Below, one piece after another: positions 1 to 5,714 of a stretch of 5,714 nucleotides of DNA. The stretch covers positions 1-5,714 of the forward strand of contig JAHEMP010000161.1 of assembly GCA_024643585.1 (NCBI GenBank). The letters are read 5' to 3'. A program made the translations under genes and the position numbers. The stretch comes from Crocinitomicaceae bacterium. Its GTDB lineage: Bacteria > Bacteroidota > Bacteroidia > Flavobacteriales_D > Crocinitomicaceae. Below the pieces are notes generated by a model that ran no database searches, had not been told where the DNA came from, and saw nothing but the letters and a program-made list of their open reading frames with translations. How positions within the stretch are numbered: the first letter of the stretch is position 1; each line of letters starts with the position of its first letter.

Positions 1-849
1 AAACAACATTGCATTGACAAGGTAGGCTGCAAAATTTGGGAAAAGTTCGCTCGAAGCATACAAGTTGGGTTGAAAGGCCAAAATGGAATTAAAACCTTCA
101 AACCAATCCAATTGGATGGAAATGACACTTATGGAAATGACGGCAGCCAATGAAAGTATGGATAGTACTAGAGATTGTCTCTTCCACCAACGAAAAAACA
201 GGGCTAAGAAAAAAGCCAAAACTACAATGAACAGACAAATAAAAATAGCCGAGTCTATTGAACTTACCTCAAAAAGTGCACTGGGTTGTAGACTAAATAA
301 ATACTCTCCCTTTTCATTGAAAATATTATTGTTGCCTTTTTCCAAAGAAATTTCCATGTTAATTCCTGGATCAAGCTTAGAACTAAAAGAGTTGTTAAGA
401 TCCTTGTTTTCATAGGAATAATCTTTTTTAACCAACATGGAAACACAAATAGTGACCCTATCCAATTTTTGAATTTTGGCATAATACCAACCGTTTTGAA
501 GATGCACCATTCCTTCGGATGGAAAATGGATATCCGCAAAGCGCAAAATTGGCAGTTCATTCGTATTCCAATACAATAAAGAATCATTCCTATAGATGTG
601 GACATTGCAATCGGCCAAATTTTCTTTTACCCAGATGTTTTTCAGTCCATTCCGGTCGAAATTTGTTTTTTCGTAACGCAATGCGTCGTTTAGTTTCCTT
701 TCTTCTTGCAAAAAAGTTCGCTGAAAATTCTCAATTTTTCTTTCCAAATTTGGACGAAAAAGTCGCATCGAAAAAATAGAAAACACTATCAATGACACTA
801 AAAATAGTAGGGCGACTCTATATTTGAAAAGTTTCTTCTTTAGCGACAT
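1..849 (-). CDS. Sensor histidine kinase, N-terminal part (runs off the left edge)
   Basis: This minus-strand frame is open from an ATG at 849-847 to base 1, giving 283 residues with no stop, so the gene is cut by the window edge. Residues 1-10 are basic (SLKKKLFKYR) and precede a membrane segment at about 11-27. Residues 35-65 are charged and may form a coiled coil. A periplasmic region of about 170 residues follows, then hydrophobic segments at about 201-219 and 226-248 separated by RWWKRQ (220-225). Short motifs YWNTNELP (93-100), LQNGWYY (117-123), KDYSYENKDLNNSF (142-155), GEYLFSL (181-187) and PNLYASSELFPN (261-272) match what I remember of a Bacteroidota family of multi-pass sensor histidine kinases. 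The HAMP, DHp and ATPase domains would lie outside the window, so the kinase call rests on family resemblance alone. M1 is preferred to M28 because M28 would remove the first membrane segment. The stimulus is unknown. Confidence 0.65.
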   Translation of the reverse strand, partial: MSLKKKLFKYRVALLFLVSLIVFSIFSMRLFRPNLERKIENFQRTFLQEERKLNDALRYEKTNFDRNGLKNIWVKENLADCNVHIYRNDSLLYWNTNELPILRFADIHFPSEGMVHLQNGWYYAKIQKLDRVTICVSMLVKKDYSYENKDLNNSFSSKLDPGINMEISLEKGNNNIFNEKGEYLFSLQPSALFEVSSIDSAIFICLFIVVLAFFLALFFRWWKRQSLVLSILSLAAVISISVISIQLDWFEGFNSILAFQPNLYASSELFPNFAAYLVNAMLF

Positions 850-934
850 ATTGTATTTGAAAATCGTAGTTTACTTGTAAAACGCTTGATTGATTAAAGT
901 TCGTATAAATTATGGAAAGCGCAATAGTTCGGGC

Positions 935-1741
935 TTATTCTTCCGTTTTCTTCGGATAAACACCCATTTCTCGTCCGTACATGTCTCTAAAAACGAGTTC
1001 CCCATTTTCAAAAATGAACAATTTGGTTTTATCCAATTCCGTGTAAAACTGAAACTCTAGTTCATCATTCCGTGTCAACAAAAAATAATTATTCCCTCTT
1101 TTTAAGTAGTACCGTGTGTCAATTTGAAGTATTTGTAATGGAACTTTTCCTGTCGAAAAATTCATGACCCATTCACCCAAAATTTTTGTTCGGCGCGCCC
1201 GTTGCATGTACAAAAATGAGCTTGATATAGCACACAATTGTTCCATGTCTATTTCAGAATTGTACTGATTTTCCAAAGTGCGGAGTGCCAAAGAAAATTC
1301 TTGATCCAAGGCAATTTCCTGTCCATTGTACCAAAAAAGCATGTTGATCATTGCATAATTTGGGTAGGCTTTTTTCCAAACTTCCGAATTTTTTCCATCT
1401 AGTAATTGAAAAAACGTCCGGGCTCCAACATCCGAAAAATTATTGTGAGCATGGATACTCAATAGCGTGTAAACGGCTCTTTTTCCAAATTTTTCTTGTG
1501 TCGGAAATCCATATTGTTGAATCAAATATGCTGCCTTTAGTCGATTCAACACGGTTACAGAATCCATGGGCAGTTTCAAGGAGGTGTTATCTCTATCAAA
1601 TTTATAGAGCTCGCGCCAATATTTTTCAACTCTTCGATCAGTTTTCAGCCGATCAATTTCGCCTTTGAAATACGAAAATTCAATTTGAGCACAAAATTGA
1701 TTTGATACCAGTAGAAAGCAAGAAAGAAGTACAATGCGCAT
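935..1741 (-). CDS. Secreted protein of unknown function, weakly DUF6624-like
   Basis: The 268-residue protein starts with a typical signal peptide: a short basic end, a hydrophobic core (3-13) and a likely cut in CAQ after A18, leaving Q19 as the first mature residue. There is no lipobox and no later membrane segment, so the periplasm or outside is its likely location. Residues 64-98 (LNRLKAAYLIQQYGFPT, then GKRAV and SIHAH) recall DUF6624, where a helix leads into a YGWP-type turn and later a helix with a conserved His; NMLFWYNGQEIALDQEF (133-149) could be the equivalent of the family's second block. This is a faint match from memory. The middle is helical and the last 70 residues look beta-rich, with many aromatic and charged residues (YYLKRGNNYF, LFIFENGELVFRDMYG). 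The start lies 13 bases after the stop of the uridine kinase gene, so the two are probably co-transcribed. No catalytic residues are identified and function is unknown. Confidence 0.85.
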   Translation of the reverse strand: MRIVLLSCFLLVSNQFCAQIEFSYFKGEIDRLKTDRRVEKYWRELYKFDRDNTSLKLPMDSVTVLNRLKAAYLIQQYGFPTQEKFGKRAVYTLLSIHAHNNFSDVGARTFFQLLDGKNSEVWKKAYPNYAMINMLFWYNGQEIALDQEFSLALRTLENQYNSEIDMEQLCAISSSFLYMQRARRTKILGEWVMNFSTGKVPLQILQIDTRYYLKRGNNYFLLTRNDELEFQFYTELDKTKLFIFENGELVFRDMYGREMGVYPKKTEE

Positions 1742-1754
1742 CTACTTTTTAGAG

Positions 1755-2369
1755 TTAGGAGGTTAGATTCAGCGATTTTATGAGTGAATCGGTTAGTCGA
1801 TTGTATTCACCATCAAAATCATGTTCATTCCGAAAATAAAAATGCGCTTTGTCTTTGTGCGGGGCCAAAAATTTATCAAAACAAGGCAATACATGATTGT
1901 TCCATTGGTATAGAATGGCTTCCCTCGTATAACCTCGGGTTTCTTCATCGCGATAAAGTCGTCTGTCCAATTGTATTGTTTCGTCCACCTCCATAAAAAT
2001 ACTGTAATCCAATAGCTCGTGAAGTTCTTCGTAGTGAAATAAGAAAAGTCCTTCGACAATAATTAAATCAGAGGGGTGAAGGGTGATTAATACATTTTTG
2101 TTTGGCGGCGAATTGAAATGATATTCCTTCACTTCGATTGATTTACCTTGGTGTAAGGCTTTCAAATCGGCAATCATTTTATCTTGATCGAGAGCCGTCG
2201 GCAAATCAAAATTAACTTCACCGTTCTCGTCCACCAACTGTTCTTCAAAAGGGCGGTAATAATTGTCCATAGAGAAAACAGTAGGATTTAAGGACTCATA
2301 CCCTTTCGCTAATCTGCGAAGCAAAGTTGTTTTCCCAGATCCGCTTCCACCACAAATTCCAACTATCAT
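1755..2369 (-). CDS. udk: Uridine kinase family protein (Udk-like)
   Basis: This is a full-length cytoplasmic P-loop kinase of 204 residues, close to the usual 200-215. The Walker A loop GGSGSGKTT is at 7-15 with K13 contacting phosphate. MDNYYRP (34-40) supplies the likely catalytic Asp D35, NFDLPTALD (53-61) matches the family NFDHPxA block, and IIVEGLFLF (103-111) is the Walker B-like strand. DRRLYRDEETRGY (135-147) carries the lid arginines R140 and R145, and VLPCFDKFLAPHKDKAHF (160-177) matches the C-terminal family block. The family transfers phosphate from ATP or GTP to uridine or cytidine in pyrimidine salvage. Two differences stand out: the His of the NFDHP block is Leu (L56), and the base-contacting His known from human UCK2 appears to be Pro (P88 in EYHFNSPPN). 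Other Bacteroidota Udk-like proteins share this variant as I recall, so the nucleoside substrate is less certain than the kinase fold. The gene probably leads a minus-strand transcript. Confidence 0.88.
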   Translation of the reverse strand: MIVGICGGSGSGKTTLLRRLAKGYESLNPTVFSMDNYYRPFEEQLVDENGEVNFDLPTALDQDKMIADLKALHQGKSIEVKEYHFNSPPNKNVLITLHPSDLIIVEGLFLFHYEELHELLDYSIFMEVDETIQLDRRLYRDEETRGYTREAILYQWNNHVLPCFDKFLAPHKDKAHFYFRNEHDFDGEYNRLTDSLIKSLNLTS

Positions 2370-2400
2370 TTTTTACTTTCTTGGATTTAATTGTATGAAA

Positions 2401-2408
2401 CAAAAGTA
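2401..2408 (-). promoter_or_regulatory. Candidate -7 box for the udk transcript
   Basis: Read on the minus strand these bases are TACTTTTG, a perfect match to the Bacteroidota -7 consensus TAnnTTTG. The box ends 31 bases before the udk ATG, so a start of transcription a few bases downstream would give a short leader of about 25 bases. I could not find a convincing -33 TTG or TTTG at the expected spacing, so this remains a sequence-match prediction. Confidence 0.35.
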
Positions 2409-2420
2409 CTATCTTCTTTT

Positions 2421-2428
2421 TAACTTTG
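2421..2428 (+). promoter_or_regulatory. Candidate -7 box for the redoxin-protease transcript
   Basis: TAACTTTG matches the Bacteroidota -7 consensus TAnnTTTG exactly. It lies about 117 bases before the ATG of the redoxin gene and would give a leader of about 110 bases. No good -33 TTG is seen 17-23 bases upstream. Near-matches closer to the gene, TACTTTTT (2471-2478) and TAACTTTC (2490-2497), are alternatives with one mismatch each. Confidence 0.3.
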
Positions 2429-2545
2429 CTCGACTTCATTAAAGAAAGCACCTGCCTATTCTTGATATCTTACTTTTTTTGGTTTTCACTAACTTTCTTG
2501 CGACTTTTATCGTTTAATATAAAGTGAATCGATAATCTCAAACCC

Positions 2546-3172
2546 ATGAAAAAAATATTTTTCCAATTAGCAGCCTTATTGTTGATCATTACCTCTTTCA
2601 CTTCCTCGGAGGAAGGAAATTTTAACATTGGCGATAAAGCTCCTTTGTTGGACTATGAAATGGAAAACATCAATCAGGAAATTACAACGATAGAAACATC
2701 AAAAGGTGCAAATGGTATCATCGTCGTTTTTTCATGTAATACCTGCCCATTTGTCGTTGGTAGCAGCTCTTTTATTGGATGGGAAAAGCAGTACAACGAG
2801 TTGTATTCATTAGCAACAGAAAACGATTTGGCATTTGTTTTGGTTAATTCCAACGAAGCGAAAAGAGAAGATGACGACTCTTTTGATGCTATGCGAGCGC
2901 ATGCAAAATCCAAAGGGTACAAAATGAACTATTTATTGGACAAAAACTCCTTGTTGGCAAACGCTTTTGGCGCCAAAACAACTCCACACGTTTTTGTGTT
3001 AAACAGCGATAGTCAATTGATTTACAAAGGCTCCATCGATAACACTTGGGATTCGAAAAGAGAAAAAGACATTCCGTATTTGAAAAATGCGATAGCACAA
3101 ATCAAAAGCAAACAAAAAATATCAACCACTGAAACGGCTCCAAAAGGTTGTTCAATTAAACGTGTACAATAA
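2546..3172 (+). CDS. Exported thioredoxin-fold/redoxin protein with CNTC active site
   Basis: The 208-residue protein has a signal peptide at about 1-20 (KK, then a hydrophobic core 4-16) with no lipobox, so it should be soluble in the periplasm. The mature part is a peroxiredoxin-like/TlpA-type thioredoxin fold. The active site is C64-N-T-C67-P68 at the end of the strand GIIVVFS. NSNE (101-104) follows the next strand, TTP (145-147) supplies the cis-proline loop, and the chain ends in GCSIKR (201-206) with a third cysteine, C202. The pattern CNxCPF, NSN, a D-rich DAMRAHAKSKGY segment, TTPHVFVLN, then IYKGSIDN and a terminal GCSIK closely follows the PRX_like1 subgroup of thioredoxin-like proteins as I remember it. 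Two cysteines spaced CxxC favour disulfide exchange over peroxide reduction, but activity is not proven. The TAA stop abuts the ATG of the protease gene, so the two are almost certainly translated from one mRNA. Confidence 0.88.
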   Translation: MKKIFFQLAALLLIITSFTSSEEGNFNIGDKAPLLDYEMENINQEITTIETSKGANGIIVVFSCNTCPFVVGSSSFIGWEKQYNELYSLATENDLAFVLVNSNEAKREDDDSFDAMRAHAKSKGYKMNYLLDKNSLLANAFGAKTTPHVFVLNSDSQLIYKGSIDNTWDSKREKDIPYLKNAIAQIKSKQKISTTETAPKGCSIKRVQ

Positions 3173-5467
3173 ATGATTATCAGAAATATACTTCTTGCCG
3201 TTACCTTAATTTGTTCAAGTTTCGCATTTGGACAAACCAAAGCAGGTATTCTACCACCAAATTTTAAGCAAAAAGTCCCGACAGTTCAATCCTTTTATAA
3301 AACTGTGAAAGTAGACAATGAGCAGGAACGACTTCTTGCGAAATCAATAAACGACGAGTCATTGGACAAGATGATGCGCTTTGGCAAAGAAATACCTTCC
3401 TCCATTGATTTCATTTCTTCAGCTGATAAATTTGTTCAACCCAACGGGAGAATTATTTACCAATATCGATTGATTTCGAAGGATGCTTTGTCTATAAATT
3501 TGATTTTAGAGCAATTCCATTTAGCAGAAGGCGCCTATCTCTTTTTGACGGATGAAAAATCAAATAAATACATAGGGGCATATACTTCCGACAATAACAA
3601 CGAAGCGGAAGTTTTAGGCACAGAATTATTAAATTCTGATGATATTGTTGTGGTATTGGACGAACCAGCCAACGCGTCAGAACCTTCTCGTTTTATTATT
3701 TCCACCATTGTTCACGGATTTGAAGATTTAGAATCATTGGCAAAGGGGTTGAATACTTCCGGTGATTGTCATTACGATGTAAACTGTAGTCTCGGAACAG
3801 GATATGAATTGCAAACAAAGTCTGTGGCAATGATGGTTAACGGTGGAGGATTTTGCACCGGTTCGTTGGTGAACAACACGTCAGGAACCATTATTCCTTA
3901 CTTTATTTCGGCAAGACATTGTGGAATAGCTCCCACCAACTGGGTTTTCCGTTTTCGTTGGGAAGCACCTCTGGGTCAAACGTCCTGTGCGACAAATTCT
4001 CCTTCCGGCAATGGTCCGACAACCTATAATGTGAATGGAGCCGAACTGAAAGCACAAAACACAAATTCAGATTTCGTACTTGTAAAATTAAATGCAGATC
4101 CGGATCCAAATTGGGGCGTATATTACAACGGCTGGGACAACACCGATTCTTCAACTGCTTCTATGGGAATAGGAATTCATCATCCAGATGGAGATATTAA
4201 GAAAATATCCATTAATTCAGATCCCTTGACACAGCAGACCATCACTTTTTTGGGAACGCAAGACAATGCATGGGTAGTAAGCAATTGGGAATATGGAGCT
4301 ACTGAACCTGGTTCTTCCGGTTCTCCTCTTTTCAATCAAGAAAAAAGATTGATTGGCGTTCTCTCTGGAGGAACATCTGCATGTCAGGGAATTGCTCCAA
4401 ATGGACAACCCGATTTCTACGGTCGTTTTGGTTATGGATGGGACAATGCAACAAGCGCGAACGGACGTTTAAAGGATTGGTTGGATTCGTTAAATACTGG
4501 GGCAACAATTATAGATGGAGTCGATCCAGCCATTGGTTATGATTTGGTAGACGCTTCGTTGTCTACGATTGTGGGAATTCCAGAATCCAAGTGTGATAGT
4601 ATTGCAAATTTGAGCTTTCAATTGATAAATAGTGGATTGAACAATCTAACCCAGGTAGACTTAGCTTATGGTTTTAACGGTTTGTACAACAATACCTATA
4701 CTTGGACAGGAAATCTGCCGACATACGGCAACGCCACTATCAACTTATCAGGTATTACTATTCCTTTGGGTCAAAACACTTTTTCCTTGAAAGTTGTAAA
4801 TTCAAATGGAGCAGTGGATGTAAATGACAACAACAATTACCTGACAACACCTATGTATCGTTTGCAAAACGATTTTACAGCAAAATTGGTTTTGGATTTG
4901 GATTGCTATGGAAGCGAAACTTCTTGGAATATCAAAGACAATTCCGGTAACGTTATTTATTCAAGTGAAGGATATCAAGACGATGCTTTTGGATTGTATG
5001 AATACTTGTTTTGCTTGAGTTATGGTTGCTACACCTTTTCAGTGTACGATCAATATGGTGATGGCATGTCAGGATGTTCAGCTGGCGAAGGAGGAAACGG
5101 TTCATATGTCTTAAGTGACAATGCAACTGGATTTGTTTTCTCTGAATTGACTGAAAACGATGCTAACTTTGGAAGCTTCTATTCTGATTCTTTCTGCGTG
5201 AACTCAACCACATCATTAAACGAATTTGCCCTTGAAAATATAATCAGTTTATTCCCTAATCCAGGGAATGAGAAATTAACCATAAAGTCTGCAAGTTTCG
5301 AATTACATCAAATTACAGTATATAGTTATACTGGGCAAGAGGTGTTTAAAGGTGATTTGTCGGGTAATACTGCAACGTTGAACACGGCAGACTGGCCTGC
5401 TTCTGTTTATCTTGTTAAAATAAAGACCGAAAAAGGTGAGTTAATGAAAAGATGGATAAAGAATTAA
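3173..5467 (+). CDS. Secreted lysyl endopeptidase-like serine protease with T9SS sorting domain
   Basis: This 764-residue secreted S1 protease has a signal peptide (1-20, cut before Q21), a propeptide (to about 191), a catalytic domain (about 192-452), an Ig/CARDB-like region (about 456-562), a Cys-rich domain (about 565-676) and a T9SS type A sorting domain (about 690-764, with FPNPGNEKLTI at 694-704 and YLVKI at 746-750). Compared from memory with Achromobacter protease I (Lys-C), the triad is H249 (SARHCG), D300 (NSDFVLVKL) and S382 (EPGSSGSPLF). D414 (PDFYGR) matches the S1 Asp225 that selects lysine. C199, C205, C228, C250, C272 and C404 match the six disulfide cysteines. The activity-enhancing Trp169 and His210 appear replaced by L360 and S398. 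The propeptide ends near K191-G192, consistent with self-cleavage after Lys. Export would be Sec to the periplasm, then T9SS to the surface or medium. Its ATG directly follows the redoxin stop. The catalytic domain and sorting signal are secure; lysine specificity is inferred. Confidence 0.94.
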   Translation: MIIRNILLAVTLICSSFAFGQTKAGILPPNFKQKVPTVQSFYKTVKVDNEQERLLAKSINDESLDKMMRFGKEIPSSIDFISSADKFVQPNGRIIYQYRLISKDALSINLILEQFHLAEGAYLFLTDEKSNKYIGAYTSDNNNEAEVLGTELLNSDDIVVVLDEPANASEPSRFIISTIVHGFEDLESLAKGLNTSGDCHYDVNCSLGTGYELQTKSVAMMVNGGGFCTGSLVNNTSGTIIPYFISARHCGIAPTNWVFRFRWEAPLGQTSCATNSPSGNGPTTYNVNGAELKAQNTNSDFVLVKLNADPDPNWGVYYNGWDNTDSSTASMGIGIHHPDGDIKKISINSDPLTQQTITFLGTQDNAWVVSNWEYGATEPGSSGSPLFNQEKRLIGVLSGGTSACQGIAPNGQPDFYGRFGYGWDNATSANGRLKDWLDSLNTGATIIDGVDPAIGYDLVDASLSTIVGIPESKCDSIANLSFQLINSGLNNLTQVDLAYGFNGLYNNTYTWTGNLPTYGNATINLSGITIPLGQNTFSLKVVNSNGAVDVNDNNNYLTTPMYRLQNDFTAKLVLDLDCYGSETSWNIKDNSGNVIYSSEGYQDDAFGLYEYLFCLSYGCYTFSVYDQYGDGMSGCSAGEGGNGSYVLSDNATGFVFSELTENDANFGSFYSDSFCVNSTTSLNEFALENIISLFPNPGNEKLTIKSASFELHQITVYSYTGQEVFKGDLSGNTATLNTADWPASVYLVKIKTEKGELMKRWIKN

Positions 5468-5491
5468 TATCCGTTTGTGAAATTAATTCTT
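5459..5491 (+). repeat. AT-rich inverted repeat spanning the protease stop codon
   Basis: AAGAATTAAT (5459-5468) and ATTAATTCTT (5482-5491) are perfect 10-base inverted arms around a 13-base loop. The left arm includes the TAA stop of the protease gene. The stem has only one G-C pair and no T-run follows, so it is a poor intrinsic terminator. It could be a weak mRNA 3'-end structure or chance in AT-rich DNA. Confidence 0.3.
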
Positions 5492-5714
5492 AAACCATTT
5501 TGATTAATATTTAGGCAGCGAAAAACTTGACCGATTCTGAAAATACTAAATAATAGCTGCAATCAATTTTGAACAATTAGTAATACTTGTTGTTAAACGT
5601 TATCTTTAGGTATATACTTTTTTTTAAAATCACTTTTGTGAGATTGTTCTACGAGTAAATCAGAAAAAATCGAGATTAGAGCGGTATTCATTAATTCCAG
5701 CAGAATTACTAAAT
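5468..5714. other. Intergenic region without a supported gene
   Basis: This AT-rich stretch after the protease gene has stops in all frames and no ORF that I can support. It includes a run of eight or nine T (near 5619-5627) and TATCTTTA (5601-5608), one mismatch from the TAnnTTTG promoter box on the plus strand. It lacks a suitably spaced -33 TTG, so I do not call a promoter. It may be the leader of a gene beyond the right edge. Confidence 0.6.

Noticed and set aside
264..605. Minus-strand open frame of 113 codons
   Set aside because: It overlaps the sensor kinase gene in another frame on the same strand and its translation has no recognisable domain; the kinase frame stays open over the whole 849 bases.
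83..779. Plus-strand open frames at 83-415 and 519-779
   Set aside because: Both are antisense to the kinase coding frame and show no protein family features.
850..934. Separate promoter for the sensor kinase gene
   Set aside because: No clear TAnnTTTG box with a spaced TTG was seen in these 85 bases, so read-through from the upstream genes is equally likely.
1793..2059. Minus-strand 88-codon frame inside udk
   Set aside because: It is an out-of-frame shadow of the uridine kinase gene, whose motifs fix the real frame.
3903..4408. Minus-strand frames opposite the protease catalytic domain
   Set aside because: They lie antisense to a strongly supported domain and look like random translations.
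5459..5491. Intrinsic terminator after the protease gene
   Set aside because: The inverted repeat has an almost pure A-T stem, a 13-base loop and no following T-run, so I list it only as a repeat.
5601..5608. Promoter box TATCTTTA for a gene beyond the right edge
   Set aside because: It has one mismatch to TAnnTTTG, no -33 TTG at a usable distance and no visible downstream start codon.

Overview
The window looks like chromosomal DNA from an AT-rich member of the Bacteroidota, probably a Flavobacteriia-type organism. Three things point there: a protease ending in a type IX secretion (T9SS) sorting domain, promoter-like TAnnTTTG boxes instead of E. coli-type -10 elements, and start codons with poor or no Shine-Dalgarno sequence. 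I see no mobile element, CRISPR array, tRNA or rRNA.

Layout: two gene groups diverge from a 176-base intergenic region (2370-2545). Leftwards (minus strand) are a uridine kinase family protein (1755-2369), a secreted protein of unknown function that faintly resembles DUF6624 (935-1741), and the N-terminal 283 residues of a multi-pass sensor histidine kinase (849 down to the left edge). The first two are 13 bases apart and probably share a transcript; the kinase follows after 85 bases. Rightwards (plus strand) are an exported thioredoxin-fold/redoxin protein with a CNTC active site (2546-3172) and, with no base between its stop and the next ATG, a large secreted serine protease (3173-5467). 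The last 247 bases hold no gene that I can support.

The protease is the best-characterised item. It matches Achromobacter lysyl endopeptidase (protease I, Lys-C, family S1) along the whole catalytic domain: the His/Asp/Ser triad, the S1-pocket Asp that gives lysine specificity, and all six disulfide cysteines. It differs at the two residues reported to boost activity in the Achromobacter enzyme. A propeptide precedes the catalytic domain. An Ig-like region, a Cys-rich Bacteroidota domain and a T9SS type A sorting domain follow it. Its direct coupling to a periplasmic redoxin suggests, without proof, that the redoxin helps form or correct its disulfides before export.

I did not find a wholly undescribed system here. 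The items most worth checking are the redoxin-protease pair, the altered Lys-C active site, and the secreted unknown next to the kinase gene.
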